From NCBI RefSeq assembly GCF_902833045.1, contig NZ_CADFDU010000002.1, positions 310,001 through 374,000 of the forward strand: a stretch of 64,000 nt of DNA, read 5' to 3'. Below are positions 44,148 to 53,378 of the stretch, in pieces. This stretch comes from Burkholderia sp. BCC0322 (GTDB taxonomy: Bacteria; Pseudomonadota; Gammaproteobacteria; Burkholderiales; Burkholderiaceae). Numbering within the stretch: position 1 is the first letter of the stretch; every line of letters starts with the position of its first letter. Under the pieces are notes generated by a model. That model ran no database searches. It worked only from the letters and a program-made list of their open reading frames with translations, and was not told the DNA's origin. The translations under genes and the position numbers were made by a program.

Positions 44148-44893
44148 CCGCGGCTGGCGAGCTGCCGGCGTCGCCGCAGGCGGCGCACGATGCACGCTTC
44201 GACTGTCTCGATGCCCCCGTGCCGCGCGGTGCGGCGCGGGTGCGCGCGTACCTCGTCGATCGCATCAAGCGGGCGGCGATCCGGCAGCTTCATCGCAGCA
44301 CGCATGGCGAACGTTGGGTGCTGCGCATGTACCTGATCGGCGAGGAAGCGACCGAGTGCGCGTTGCACGAGGACTGGACCGGACAGCCGCCTGGCTGGCT
44401 TGCGCCGCGGATCGAGCAGCATCTCGCGGACGAGCGTCGCCACGCGGCCGCGTTCGCCGATGCGCTGCGCGAGCGTGGCGTCGCGCCGTCGGCTGCACCG
44501 CATGAGCCCGACTGGCTGAGCCGGCGCAAGATCATGCGATGGCGCCGGCTCGCGCAGCGCCATGCGCCCCGTTTCTCGCAAGGCGTGCTCGTGCCGGCCT
44601 ATGCGACGGGTCTGTGCGCGGAACAGATGGCGATGCGCGTGCTCGCTCGCCATTGCGAGACGATCGGTGCCGCGCATCCGCTGTATCCGTTGCTCTCGCG
44701 TGTGCTCGCCGACGAGACGCGGCATGTCAGGCTTTGTTCGGATACGCTGCGCCGTCTCGTTGCGCCGTCCGAGGCCGCGCATCTCGCCGCGTTGTTGAAC
44801 GAGATCCGCGCGATCGAAGCCGGTTTCGGCGTGACGGGTGCGCTGGCGATGGTGGCGGCCGGCTGGCTCCAGTCGCTTCGTCCGCGCGCATGA
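44144..44893 (+). CDS. ferritin-like diiron protein (putative oxygenase/oxidase)
   Basis: A 249-residue, all-helical protein. Residues placed as in diiron ferritin-like enzymes: Glu68 (in GEEATE), Glu97-x-x-His100 (ADERRHAAAF), Glu160 (LCAEQMAM) and Glu191-x-x-His194 (ADETRHVRL). That is the two ExxH plus two Glu set. It overlaps both neighbours by 4 bases. Members of this superfamily include AurF-type N-oxygenases, MiaE-type hydroxylases and fatty-acid/aldehyde oxygenases. In this operon oxidation of a lipid is likely, but the reaction is not defined. Confidence 0.78.
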   Translation: MTAAGELPASPQAAHDARFDCLDAPVPRGAARVRAYLVDRIKRAAIRQLHRSTHGERWVLRMYLIGEEATECALHEDWTGQPPGWLAPRIEQHLADERRHAAAFADALRERGVAPSAAPHEPDWLSRRKIMRWRRLAQRHAPRFSQGVLVPAYATGLCAEQMAMRVLARHCETIGAAHPLYPLLSRVLADETRHVRLCSDTLRRLVAPSEAAHLAALLNEIRAIEAGFGVTGALAMVAAGWLQSLRPRA

Positions 44894-46047
44894 TGCCGCG
44901 GATCGTCTATCTCGCGACGGCCGACGCACGCGGCCACCTGATGCGCGCGCAGCTGCTCGTGCACGCGCTGCGTGCGGCCGGCGCGCACGTCGACGTGCTG
45001 ACGACGTCCGACGCGGGGCAGGCGTTCCTGGCTGCGTTCGACATCGACGCGGCCGTGCTGTCCCGTCACTACGCGGTGCAGTTCGACGAACGGCAGAACA
45101 TGCTGCGCGACGCGACCGATCGCAATGTCGCGCACTACGTGTTCAGGCCGACGCGCATGCTGCGCGACATCGTGCGGCTGCGAGCGATCGTCCGCGATGC
45201 CGATCTCGTGATCAACGACTCGTTTCATCCGGCGCTGCTGTTCATGGGCGCGATGCCGGGCTGGCGGCGCCGCATCGTCCATGTCTATGGCGCAAGCCTG
45301 CGCCGTGCGTTGACCGCGAATTTCGATGCGCGGCTGCCGCGCGCACTGGCGTGTGCTTTTGCACGAATCGTCGACTGGCAGATCGATTCGGCGCGGTGCT
45401 GCATCGAGCACGATTTCGCATACGATGCCGCCGATGAAGTCCGGCGATCGTGCACGCATTACCGGCTGCCGACGCCGGTGCCGATCGTCGCCGGGCGGCC
45501 GGCGTCGGACCCGGCTGCAGCGGCGATTTATCTGAACCCGCACTTTCGCGATGTCGCGCTCGCCGATGCGTTGTCGGCCGGCATGCGCGACGCAGGAATC
45601 GCCACCCACCGTGTGGGCGAGGGCTATGCCGGGCACGACGGCTGGACCGGCGTCGACGCCGACTGGGTGACGCATGCCGCTCATGCACCGCTGATCGTGT
45701 CGGCGCCCGGCATGGCTGCGCTGTCGATCGCACGCGTGTATCAGCGCCCGATCCTGCTCGTGCAGTCCGATCAGCCCGAGCAGGCGAGCAACGCCGAGCG
45801 CGCCGCGCGGCTGCAACTCGTGCATCGGGTCGTCACGTGGCGCGGCGACGCGGCTGCGTTCCGGCGGGAAGTCGGGCAGGCTGCAGCCGAACTGATGCGC
45901 CATCCCGGCACGCAGGCAGGGACGGTCGCCGGCCGCGAGCATGCGCGTGCTCGCGTGGACGCATGGACATCGCGCCTCCTGGCGCTGCATCCGCGTGCAC
46001 AAGTGACCGATGAGGAGACGCGATGCGAGGCGCCGGCGCCACGATGA
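44890..46047 (+). CDS. GT-B glycosyltransferase (MGT/UGT-like)
   Basis: A 385-residue protein with the GT28/GT1 layout. The N-terminus has DARGHLMRAQLLVHALRAAG (acceptor side) and the C-terminus LIVSAPGMAALSIARVYQRP then LLVQSDQPEQASNAERAARL, equivalent to the sugar-nucleotide loop and DQxxNA of macrolide and glycolipid glycosyltransferases. Two tandem ATG codons (44890, 44893) are possible starts. It overlaps the ferritin-like gene and the PAP2 gene. Probably glycosylates a lipid or other small acceptor. Confidence 0.78.
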   Translation: MMPRIVYLATADARGHLMRAQLLVHALRAAGAHVDVLTTSDAGQAFLAAFDIDAAVLSRHYAVQFDERQNMLRDATDRNVAHYVFRPTRMLRDIVRLRAIVRDADLVINDSFHPALLFMGAMPGWRRRIVHVYGASLRRALTANFDARLPRALACAFARIVDWQIDSARCCIEHDFAYDAADEVRRSCTHYRLPTPVPIVAGRPASDPAAAAIYLNPHFRDVALADALSAGMRDAGIATHRVGEGYAGHDGWTGVDADWVTHAAHAPLIVSAPGMAALSIARVYQRPILLVQSDQPEQASNAERAARLQLVHRVVTWRGDAAAFRREVGQAAAELMRHPGTQAGTVAGREHARARVDAWTSRLLALHPRAQVTDEETRCEAPAPR

Positions 46048-46661
46048 ATTCGCTGTCGTTTCGTGACGATCGCCGGCCCGATATCCGGCAGATGCTGGCC
46101 GCGACGTTCGGCATGGCAGCCGGCCTCGCGATCTTCTTTTTGCTGGAGCGCAGCGTCACGCCGCGCTATGTGTTCGCCACGGCGATCGATGCGCGGATTC
46201 CGTTCATCGCGTGGTCGTGGTTCGTCTATGTCGGCTTCTTTCCGTTCGTGATTGCGCTTGCCGCCTATGCGCGGCCGCCCGCGTTCGCCGCGTTCAAGGA
46301 GGCCGTGCTGATCGCGTTCGTGCTCGGTGTCGCGTGCTTCCTGATGTTTCCGGAAGCCGTGCCGCGGCCCGACGTCGCGGAGATCGGCAACGCGTTCGTG
46401 CGCCACCGTCTCGCGCGCATGTGGCAGCTCGATCTCGCGGCCAACGGCTTTCCGAGCCTGCATGTCGCGGTGACGTGCCTTGCCTGCCGGATGCTGGCGG
46501 ACCGCCGGCGGCTCGTGACAGTGGCGGTCGGCCTGCTGATCTGCACGTCGACGCTGACGCTCAAGCAGCATACGCTGGCCGATGTGCTGGGCGGCGTGGC
46601 GCTCGCGATGGCCAGTGCGCTGTGGGTCGAGCGGCGTGCGCTGCGCAGGAGATTCGCATGA
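46023..46661 (+). CDS. PAP2-family membrane phosphatase
   Basis: A 212-residue protein with about six membrane helices and the lipid-phosphatase motifs NGFPSLHVAVTCL (variant of PSGH) and LKQHTLADVLGG (variant of SRxxxxxHxxxD). GAGGAG precedes the ATG at 46023; an ATG at 46044 overlapping the previous stop is the alternative. Such enzymes remove phosphate from lipid phosphates or transfer headgroups at the outer face of the inner membrane. It overlaps the desaturase gene by 4 bases. Confidence 0.85.
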   Translation: MRGAGATMNSLSFRDDRRPDIRQMLAATFGMAAGLAIFFLLERSVTPRYVFATAIDARIPFIAWSWFVYVGFFPFVIALAAYARPPAFAAFKEAVLIAFVLGVACFLMFPEAVPRPDVAEIGNAFVRHRLARMWQLDLAANGFPSLHVAVTCLACRMLADRRRLVTVAVGLLICTSTLTLKQHTLADVLGGVALAMASALWVERRALRRRFA

Positions 46662-47605
46662 CGGATGACCACGTTCACCACGCCGGGCCGAATGTCGAGC
46701 TTGCGCGATTCGTGCCCGATCCCGCGTTGTTTCGCGTGAGCGCGTTGCGAGTCGGCGCGGCGCTGGCGGGCGACTGGCTGATGATTGCCGCTGTGTTCGC
46801 GGCTGCGATCGCGTTTGCGCATCCGCTCGCGTACGCGTTGACCGTGGTCGTGATCGCGCGCAGCCAGCTTGCGCTCGCGGTCATGATGCACGAAGGCGCG
46901 CACGGGTTGCTGGCGCGGAGCCGGCGTATCAACGACGCGCTGGGCCAACTGGTCGCGGCCGGCCCGCTGTGGCTGTCGCTGCGTACGTATCGTGCAGGCC
47001 ATCTGAAGCACCACCGCGCACCGATGGAGCAGGACGATCCCGTCGCGCTGCTGTTCGGCGTGCATGACTATCCGGTAACGCGCGGGCGGCTGATCGGCCG
47101 CCTGCTCGCGTACGCGTGCGGGATCGGCTACGTGACGAGTGTCGTGAAGCTCGCCCGCGGCGCGTTTGCACATGCGTTGCCGAAGGTCGGGAAATCGCGC
47201 GCGTATGCCGCGTGGGAAGTCGTATCGATGCTGGGCGGCAACGGTGTGCTGCTCGGCGCCCTCGCATGGGCCGGGCATCCGTTGCTGTACGTGACGTTGT
47301 GGATCCTGCCGTCCGTCACGCTGTTGCCGCTCGCCGGGCAGGTGCGCGCGATCTTCGAGCATGCAGGGCTGCCGGCCGGTGCCGACCAGAGCCGCAACGC
47401 GCGCACGATCGCCCGGCGTTCATGGCAGACGTTCCTGTTCGGCCCGCACGCGATTCATTTTCATATCGAACATCACCTGTTCATGCGGATGCCGTTCCAT
47501 AACCTGCGGGTCGTGCATCGGCAGCTCGCCGAACAACAGTTGCTGCCGGACGGCAATCTGTACGCGGGATATGGTGCGGTGCTGCGCGACGTCAGTGTGC
47601 GCTGA
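46658..47605 (+). CDS. membrane fatty-acid desaturase/hydroxylase
   Basis: A 315-residue integral-membrane diiron enzyme with the three histidine boxes: HEGAH (78-82), HLKHH (115-119) and HIEHH (269-273). An extra FEHAGL (233-238) supplies another His before the third box, as in many acyl-lipid desaturases. AGGAGA precedes the ATG at 46658. The final gene of the coupled operon. Substrate unknown; acyl chain or sphingoid-type base are both possible. Confidence 0.88.
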   Translation: MTDDHVHHAGPNVELARFVPDPALFRVSALRVGAALAGDWLMIAAVFAAAIAFAHPLAYALTVVVIARSQLALAVMMHEGAHGLLARSRRINDALGQLVAAGPLWLSLRTYRAGHLKHHRAPMEQDDPVALLFGVHDYPVTRGRLIGRLLAYACGIGYVTSVVKLARGAFAHALPKVGKSRAYAAWEVVSMLGGNGVLLGALAWAGHPLLYVTLWILPSVTLLPLAGQVRAIFEHAGLPAGADQSRNARTIARRSWQTFLFGPHAIHFHIEHHLFMRMPFHNLRVVHRQLAEQQLLPDGNLYAGYGAVLRDVSVR

Positions 47606-47647
47606 CGCGTGGACGGTGCATTGCCGGCTCCGTCCGATGTGGGAGCC

Positions 47648-48178
47648 ATGACCGGATCGTTATCGGGAAACAGGGCGGCCGACGAGACCGGGAGGTTCAA
47701 TTGCGTGGCGCTGGCCATCGGCGTGATCCTGGCGGTGTGGAGCGCGGCATCGATCGACGAACGGTTCGCTTTCATCGAGGCGTCCGTTGCCGTGCAGGGA
47801 ACGGTCGTCCGGTTGACTCACGGCGAGCATCACCCACTGATCGAGTGCGTGACGAAAGCTGGCGAGCGCGTATCGTTTACGGGGCGCTTCGTGACGATGG
47901 AGGTCGGTGACACGGTGCCGGTTCGCGATGAACCGGCCAGGCCGCTAGCCAGCGCAAGCGTCGACACGTTCACGAACCGATGGCTCGAATCGATCATCTC
48001 GATCGCGTTTCTTTACGTCGGCTTGAAGGGAGTGACGCTTCTGCCGAAGCCAGGGGGAGGGCGCGACTGGGTGCGTGGCGGGCATCGTCGCGATGCCGCG
48101 CATCGACGCACAAGCGCCAGATGCAAAAAAGCCTCCGCGTGGGAGGCTTTAATTTGCACTATCAAAGATAGTTGGTAG
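47648..48178 (+). CDS. small membrane protein, DUF3592-like
   Basis: A 176-residue protein with a membrane helix near its N-terminus (CVALAIGVILAVWSA), a beta-rich middle (VQGTVVRLTHGEHHPLIEC, then GDTVPVRDEP) and a second helix (IISIAFLYVGLKGVTLL), the DUF3592 layout. GGGAG lies before the ATG at 47648; a GTG at 47609 is an alternative. The last 40 codons run through the tRNA-Lys terminator hairpin and 6 bases into the tRNA gene, so the C-terminal tail may be an accidental read-through extension. Confidence 0.62.
   Translation: MTGSLSGNRAADETGRFNCVALAIGVILAVWSAASIDERFAFIEASVAVQGTVVRLTHGEHHPLIECVTKAGERVSFTGRFVTMEVGDTVPVRDEPARPLASASVDTFTNRWLESIISIAFLYVGLKGVTLLPKPGGGRDWVRGGHRRDAAHRRTSARCKKASAWEALICTIKDSW
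48125..48150 (-). terminator. intrinsic terminator of tRNA-Lys
   Basis: On the minus strand, GCCTCCC and GGAGGC pair around a short loop and are followed by TTTTTT (the A6 at 48125-48130). It lies 23 bases past the tRNA 3' end and inside the 3' coding part of the convergent gene. Confidence 0.85.
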
Positions 48179-48249
48179 GGTGGGAGGGACTCGAACCCTC
48201 GACTCTCTGATTAAAAGTCAGATACTCTAACCAACTGAGTTACCACCCC
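48173..48249 (-). tRNA. tRNA-Lys (anticodon TTT)
   Basis: A 77-nt cloverleaf on the minus strand: acceptor GGGGTGG / CCACCCT, D stem ACTC/GAGT, anticodon stem TCTGA/TCAGA with loop CTTTTAA (anticodon TTT at 48213-48215), T arm GAGGG-TTCGAGT-CCCTC, discriminator A and an encoded CCA. The first acceptor pair is a G-T wobble. Confidence 0.96.
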
Positions 48250-48312
48250 ACGTTCTTGAAACCTGTTGGTTCGTTGCTTCAAAAACTTTGCAAGCGACCC
48301 AAAGAGCAAAAG

Positions 48313-48341
48313 ATTATAGCGACGGGTTATCGGGCTGTCAA
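48313..48341 (-). promoter_or_regulatory. consensus sigma-70 promoter of tRNA-Lys
   Basis: TTGACA (48336-48341) and TATAAT (48313-48318) match the consensus at all 12 positions with a 17-bp spacer. The predicted start near 48306 is about 57 bases before the mature tRNA 5' end. Confidence 0.92.
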
Positions 48342-48357
48342 CAACCCGCCGCGATAA

Positions 48358-49107
48358 TTATTTGATCGTCTCGAGCTTGCCCTGCGCGGTCTGCGCAGCG
48401 TTCGACCCGGCATACTGCGAAACGACCTGCTCGAACGTTTTCTTCGCGGCCGCCTTCTGGCCTTGCTCGAGCTGGTTCGTGCCGATCGCCACGAGGGCGT
48501 CGGCCGCGCGCGGGTGCTGCGGGAACTTGCTGACGATCCCTTGCCACGTTGCGGTCGAGCCGCGGTAGTCGCGCAGCGCGTATTGCGCATTGCCGTACCA
48601 GTACTGCGCGGTCGGCTGGTACGGGCTCTGCGGATACTTCGCGATGAACGCGCGGAACGAAGCGGCCGCCGCCTTGAAGTTGCCGTTGCGGAACTGCTGC
48701 TGCGCCGCATTGAGCGCATCCGTTTCACCCGGCTGCACGGTGCCTTCGACACCATCGATCGTCGCCTGCTGCGGCTCGAACTTCTTGAGCCGCGTGTCGA
48801 GATCCTGGTAGTACTCCTTCTGCTGCCGCTCGAGCGTCGTCAGCCGGTTCGTCAGATCCTCGTTCTCGCCGCGCAGCGTCGCGACCTGCTGGTTCAGCTG
48901 GTCGAGACGGCCGGACTGATCGAGGATCGTCCGCTGCGCGGCCGACAACTGGTTCGCCAGGTTGTCGGTTTTGCTGCGCAGATCGAGCACGGCGCGGCGC
49001 GCTTCGTTGTCGTCGAACACGCCGGCGTGCGCCGGCGCGGCCGACCACGCCGCGCCGGCGACGCAGAATGCTGCGGCAACGCGCAGCAGGGATACACGGT
49101 GCGTCAT
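48358..49107 (-). CDS. cpoB: Tol-Pal system protein CpoB/YbgF
   Basis: A 249-residue periplasmic protein. A signal peptide ends AHA (about residue 28), a coiled-coil region follows (about 35-110, which trimerises in YbgF), then a Gln/Ala linker and C-terminal tetratricopeptide repeats (NAAQQQFRNGNFKAAAASF, YWYGNAQYALRDYRGSTATW). CpoB links Tol-Pal to peptidoglycan synthesis at the division site. It is the last gene of the tol operon, 19 bases after pal. Confidence 0.95.
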   Translation of the reverse strand: MTHRVSLLRVAAAFCVAGAAWSAAPAHAGVFDDNEARRAVLDLRSKTDNLANQLSAAQRTILDQSGRLDQLNQQVATLRGENEDLTNRLTTLERQQKEYYQDLDTRLKKFEPQQATIDGVEGTVQPGETDALNAAQQQFRNGNFKAAAASFRAFIAKYPQSPYQPTAQYWYGNAQYALRDYRGSTATWQGIVSKFPQHPRAADALVAIGTNQLEQGQKAAAKKTFEQVVSQYAGSNAAQTAQGKLETIK

Positions 49108-49126
49108 ACGGCGATTCTTCCGTTAC

Positions 49127-49639
49127 TTACTGTTGGTAGACGAGGTCGGCGCGACGGTTCTGCGCCCACGATGCTTCGTCGTGACCCGTTGCCTGCGGCT
49201 TTTCCTTGCCGAGGCTCACGGCTTCCATTTGCGAATCGTTCACGCCGAGCAGTGCCATCGCACGACGGACGGCTTCCGCGCGCTTCTGGCCCAGCGCGAG
49301 GTTGTACTCGCTCGTGCCGCGTTCGTCGGTGTTGCCCTGGATCAGCACGTGGCGTTGCGGGTGGCTCTTCAGGTACTGAGCGTGCTGCTGCATCAGCGGC
49401 TGGTACTCGTCCTTCACCGAATAGCTGTCGAAGTCGAAGTAGATGCTGCGCTTCGCGAGCGGGCTGTTCGGGTCGTTCAGCGGATCGACGTTCACTTGCG
49501 CGACGTTGTCGGCGCTCGGTTGCGTGCTGACTGCACCCGCGTTGTTTGCCTTGTCGTCGAGCTTCACGCCCGACTTGCACGCTGCGAGCGCGCTGATCAT
49601 CATCACGGCCAGGGCCAGACGAGCTTTATTCGACATCAT
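49127..49639 (-). CDS. pal: peptidoglycan-associated lipoprotein Pal
   Basis: A 170-residue outer-membrane lipoprotein. The start at 49639 (MMSNKARLALAVMMISALAAC) has AAGGAG seven bases upstream; lipobox LAAC. The OmpA-like peptidoglycan-binding domain holds IYFDFDSYSVKDEY and GNTDERGTSEYNLALGQKRA, with the Asp and Arg that bind diaminopimelate. It tethers the outer membrane to peptidoglycan and binds TolB. Confidence 0.97.
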   Translation of the reverse strand: MMSNKARLALAVMMISALAACKSGVKLDDKANNAGAVSTQPSADNVAQVNVDPLNDPNSPLAKRSIYFDFDSYSVKDEYQPLMQQHAQYLKSHPQRHVLIQGNTDERGTSEYNLALGQKRAEAVRRAMALLGVNDSQMEAVSLGKEKPQATGHDEASWAQNRRADLVYQQ

Positions 49640-49656
49640 GATTACTCTCCTTGTGG

Positions 49657-50952
49657 TCATTGCATGAAGGGCCCCCACGACGGCTCACGAACGGAGCCGC
49701 CCTGGACGGACAGGATTTGCGGCGGCGCGCTGCCGTCGGAGGGCACTGCTGCCAGAACATTGCGACCACCCGACTGGGTAGCGTACAGAAGGTACTGGCC
49801 GTTTGCCGCGAAGCTCGGCGATTCGTCGCGATTCGTATTCGTGATGGCGTTCGCCGCGCCGGTCTGCAGATCCTGAACGTACAGCTTGAAGCCCCCGCCC
49901 GTGCGGGAGATGTAAGCGAGCAGCTTGCCGTCCGGGCTGATGCGCGGACTCGTGTTGTAGCTGCCCGTGAAGGTCACGCGCTGCGCCGCACCGGCGCTTT
50001 CGCCCTGTGCGGACATCCGGTAGATCTGCGGCGCGCCGCCGCGATCGCTCGTGAAGTAGATCCAGCGGCCATCCGGCGAGTAGAACGGCTCGGTGTCGAT
50101 CGAGCTGCTCTGCGTGAGGCGGCGCAGGCCGCCGCCCGTCGAGTTGACCGTATAGATTTGCGTATTGCCCGTCAGCGACAGCGCGACGGCCAGCGTGTTG
50201 CCGTCCGGCGACCAGGCCGGTGCGCTGTTGTTGCCCTTCTGGTCGGAGACGATGTAGCGGCGGCCGGTCGGCAGGTCGTGGATGTAGACGATCGGCTTCT
50301 TGCGCTCGAACGACACGTACGCGACCTTCGTGCCGCTCGGCGACCACGACGGCGAGATGATCGGCTCGGTGCTCGACAGCGCGATGCGCGGGTTCTGGCC
50401 GTCCGAATCCGAGATCTGCAACTGGTAGCGGTTGCCCGTCTTGATCACGTACGACAGGCGCGTGGCGAACACGCCGCGCACGCCGAGCAGCTTCTGGTAG
50501 ATGTAGTCGGCGATCTTGTGGCCGGCCGTGCGCAGCATGGTGTCGGTGGCCGTCAGCGACAGGCCGCCGAGGCTTTGCTGCTTCACGGTGTCGTACAGGA
50601 TAAAGTTGACCTTGTACTGGCCGTTCGCCTCGCGGTTCACGCTGCCGGCGACGAACGCATTGGCGCCCTTTGCCTTCCATGCGCCGAGATCGACCGAGGC
50701 GGTCTCGGGCACGGGCGTGCTGCCCGCGTCGATGTTGGTGAATTTGCCGCTGCGGGCGAGATCGGCACGGACGATCGACGTGACCTGCTGCGGCAGGTTC
50801 GCCTCGTTCGCGAAATTCGCGGTGGCGATGGGGAACTGGGTCGACCCGACACCGGTGATCAGCACGTTGACCTGGGCGTTAGCGGCGCTGCCCGCCGTAA
50901 TCAGACACGAGGCCACGAGTGCCCTGAAACCTAGCTTTGTCATCAAACTCAT
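49657..50952 (-). CDS. tolB: Tol-Pal system beta-propeller protein TolB
   Basis: A 431-residue periplasmic protein (E. coli TolB 430). The start at 50952 gives a signal peptide ending ANA (about residue 27), an N-terminal alpha/beta domain and then WD40-like repeats marked by [48 protein letters not shown] and [14 protein letters not shown]. It binds Pal and TolA. The longer open frame to 51150 adds a stretch without family support. Confidence 0.96.
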   Translation of the reverse strand: MSLMTKLGFRALVASCLITAGSAANAQVNVLITGVGSTQFPIATANFANEANLPQQVTSIVRADLARSGKFTNIDAGSTPVPETASVDLGAWKAKGANAFVAGSVNREANGQYKVNFILYDTVKQQSLGGLSLTATDTMLRTAGHKIADYIYQKLLGVRGVFATRLSYVIKTGNRYQLQISDSDGQNPRIALSSTEPIISPSWSPSGTKVAYVSFERKKPIVYIHDLPTGRRYIVSDQKGNNSAPAWSPDGNTLAVALSLTGNTQIYTVNSTGGGLRRLTQSSSIDTEPFYSPDGRWIYFTSDRGGAPQIYRMSAQGESAGAAQRVTFTGSYNTSPRISPDGKLLAYISRTGGGFKLYVQDLQTGAANAITNTNRDESPSFAANGQYLLYATQSGGRNVLAAVPSDGSAPPQILSVQGGSVREPSWGPFMQ

Positions 50953-51061
50953 GCTTCTTGCTTCCCGTATGGCTTGGATCGCTGCGCAACGGCAGAGACC
51001 GTAAAAATACCCGATTCGTTCCCGTCCGACAGCGACGCCCGGAGTGTAAGCGCATTTCCTT

Positions 51062-52114
51062 TCACTCCGCCGCCTTGAAGGTAATCGTAATGTCCGACGG
51101 GGTACGACCGTTAGAATCGGGCGGCAACGGGACCGATGCGTGGATCGCATTGACCACGGCTTGATCCCACCCCGAATTCCCGCTGGAGCGGGAAACCGAT
51201 GCGCTCAATACGTCACCGGACGGCGTGCACCGAATCTTGACGACGGTGGTCAGGCCTGCTCGCTCGCCGCCCCAAACGATGTTCGGTTTGACGCGGCGGC
51301 GCACCTTGTCGGCATAGCCGGGCGTTGCGGCATTGCCGCCTGAGCCCGTGCCCGTGCCGCTTTTCGCGAGGCCTTCGCCGCCGCCTTCACCGGCGCCGGA
51401 CAGGCCCTGCATCTGCGCCAGGCGGGCGCTGCGCTCGCGGTCGAGCTTCGCGTTCGCCGCCGCATTGGCCTTCGCGCGCGCCGTGGCTTCGGCCTTCGCC
51501 TTGGCCTGGGCTTCCGCCTTTGCCTTCGCGGCCGCGTCGGCCTTCGCCTTCGCCGCCTGCTGCGCTTCGAGCTGCGCCTGCTTCTGCTGCTGGAGCTTCT
51601 GCTGTTCGAGTTTCTGCTGTTCGGCGAGCTGCTGTTGCTTGAGCTTGTCGGCCTGCTTCTGCTTGTCGCGTTCCGCGGCCTTCTGCGCGGCGAGCGCGGC
51701 TGCCTGCGCTGCGAGCTGCGCGCGTCGGGCTTCCTGTTCCTGCTGGGCCTTCAGTTGCTCCGCGCGGCGCTGCTGTTCGAGCAGCGCTTCACGCGCGGCG
51801 GCTTCCTGCTGCCGCTTCTTCTGCTGCAGCGCGATGTCGGCCTGCTCGTCGCGCACCGGGGGTGCGGGCGGCGCGACCTTCACGGGCGGTGCGGGTGTGA
51901 CAACGGGCCGCGGCGCGGGGACATCGGGCACCTCGGTCCACAGCTCGGCTTCGGCGCCCGCCGGGGTGCTGTTCTGCCACTGCACGCCGTGATAGAGGAA
52001 CAGCGCGAGCAGCACGTGCATCAGCGCGGCGAGCGCGAATGCGCGCCAGGTGCCCCGCTCGCGGGGAGGCTGAGGCGGGTAGGCGGAGCTGCGCGTGGAT
52101 TGCTGCCGGTTCAT
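51062..52114 (-). CDS. tolA: Tol-Pal energy-transducing protein TolA
   Basis: A 350-residue protein with a short cytoplasmic start, one membrane helix (about 26-44, [19 protein letters not shown]), a long Ala/Lys/Gln/Glu-rich coiled-coil rod (about 90-255) and the C-terminal domain III ([20 protein letters not shown]), a TonB_C-like fold that contacts TolB and Pal. TolQ-TolR drive it with the proton gradient. Start overlaps the tolR stop by 4 bases. Confidence 0.95.
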   Translation of the reverse strand: MNRQQSTRSSAYPPQPPRERGTWRAFALAALMHVLLALFLYHGVQWQNSTPAGAEAELWTEVPDVPAPRPVVTPAPPVKVAPPAPPVRDEQADIALQQKKRQQEAAAREALLEQQRRAEQLKAQQEQEARRAQLAAQAAALAAQKAAERDKQKQADKLKQQQLAEQQKLEQQKLQQQKQAQLEAQQAAKAKADAAAKAKAEAQAKAKAEATARAKANAAANAKLDRERSARLAQMQGLSGAGEGGGEGLAKSGTGTGSGGNAATPGYADKVRRRVKPNIVWGGERAGLTTVVKIRCTPSGDVLSASVSRSSGNSGWDQAVVNAIHASVPLPPDSNGRTPSDITITFKAAE

Positions 52115-52560
52115 TGCGATTTGACGAGGAGGCCGACGCGCTTGACGCCGCGCGCCTTCAGATCGGACATCACGGTCATGACTGCATCGTACTGCACGGT
52201 CTTGTCGGCCGCGATCACGACTGGCTGGTCGGGATGGTCGGCCTGCCGGGCCGCAATGAAGCTGTCGAGCTCGGCCTTCGTCATCGTGTCTTCCTGGGTC
52301 GCGCCGGAGTCGCCCTTGTACTTGACGCTCATCGTGCGATCGGCCTTGATGTTGACGACGACGGGCGGCGTCTGCTCCTGCGGCGCGGCGTTGCCGACGG
52401 TCGGCAGGTTGATGATCGACGGGGCGACGAGCGGTGCGGTGACCATGAAGATCACGAGCAGCACCAGCATCACGTCGATGTACGGCACGACGTTGATGTC
52501 GGCCATTGCGCGGCGCGAGCGGCCGCCGCGCATGCTGGATCGGATGGGACTTCCTGCCAT
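52111..52560 (-). CDS. tolR: Tol-Pal system protein TolR
   Basis: A 149-residue ExbD/TolR protein with one helix beginning ADINVVPYIDVMLVLLVIFM, whose Asp is the proton-conducting residue. The periplasmic domain ends KARGVKRVGLLVK. Lies 10 bases after tolQ, overlaps tolA. Confidence 0.96.
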   Translation of the reverse strand: MAGSPIRSSMRGGRSRRAMADINVVPYIDVMLVLLVIFMVTAPLVAPSIINLPTVGNAAPQEQTPPVVVNIKADRTMSVKYKGDSGATQEDTMTKAELDSFIAARQADHPDQPVVIAADKTVQYDAVMTVMSDLKARGVKRVGLLVKSQ

Positions 52561-52570
52561 GGCGCGCTCC

Positions 52571-53248
52571 TTACTGGGCCTGACGCTGCAGGATGTTCGA
52601 GAACTCTTCGATGAAGGTCTCGAAACGGATCGCGAGGCGGTCGATGTCGTGCGCGTAGCGGTTGTACGCGACCACCGCCGGAATCGCGGCGAACAGGCCG
52701 ATCGCGGTGGCGACGAGCGCCTCGGCGATGCCCGGTGCGACGTTCGCGAGCGTGGCCTGCTGCACGTTCGCGAGGCCGCGGAACGAGTTCATGATCCCCC
52801 AGACCGTGCCGAACAGACCGATGTACGGGCTGACCGAGCCGACCGATGCGAGGAACGCGAGGTTCGCCTCGAGCACATCCATTTCACGCTGGAACGACGC
52901 GCGCATCGCACGGCGTGCACCGTCGAGCACGAGGCCCGGATCGCTGATGCGCTTTTCCTTCCCCTTCAGGAACTCGCGCATGCCCGATTCGAAGATGCGC
53001 TCGAGCGCGCCGATCGTGTGGCGGTTGTTGGCGGCGCTCTGGTACAGCGCCTGCAGGTCGCCGCCCGACCAGAAATCCTTCTCGAAGCGTTCGGTCTGCG
53101 CGCGTGCGCGGCGGATCGCAAACCACTTGCGGAAGATGAAGGTCCACGACATCAGCGACAGCAGCAACAGCAGCCCCATCACGGCCTGGGCCAGCACGCT
53201 CGCGTTGAGGACGAGGGAAATGATCGACAGGTCTTGAGAAGTGTTCAT
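52571..53248 (-). CDS. tolQ: Tol-Pal system protein TolQ
   Basis: A 225-residue MotA/TolQ/ExbB protein with three helices. The second and third carry LAFLASVGSVSPYIGLFGTV and APGIAEALVATAIGLFAAIP, which line the ion path with TolR. It is the first membrane component of the operon, 130 bases downstream of ybgC. Confidence 0.96.
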   Translation of the reverse strand: MNTSQDLSIISLVLNASVLAQAVMGLLLLLSLMSWTFIFRKWFAIRRARAQTERFEKDFWSGGDLQALYQSAANNRHTIGALERIFESGMREFLKGKEKRISDPGLVLDGARRAMRASFQREMDVLEANLAFLASVGSVSPYIGLFGTVWGIMNSFRGLANVQQATLANVAPGIAEALVATAIGLFAAIPAVVAYNRYAHDIDRLAIRFETFIEEFSNILQRQAQ

Positions 53249-53378
53249 AGAGGTTTGAGTAACGTCCCTTCGGGGCGCCCGGTATGCGTGCGGCGCGGCG
53301 CGCCGGCCATGCCTGACGCCGAACCTTGCTTAGTATCGAATCAGAAAGGCAAGTTCATGGGCTTTGTCTAAACGGGGC

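Noticed and set aside
51470-51830. Repetitive Lys/Ala/Gln tract as a tandem DNA repeat
   Set aside because: It encodes the TolA coiled-coil rod; the repetition is explained by the protein.
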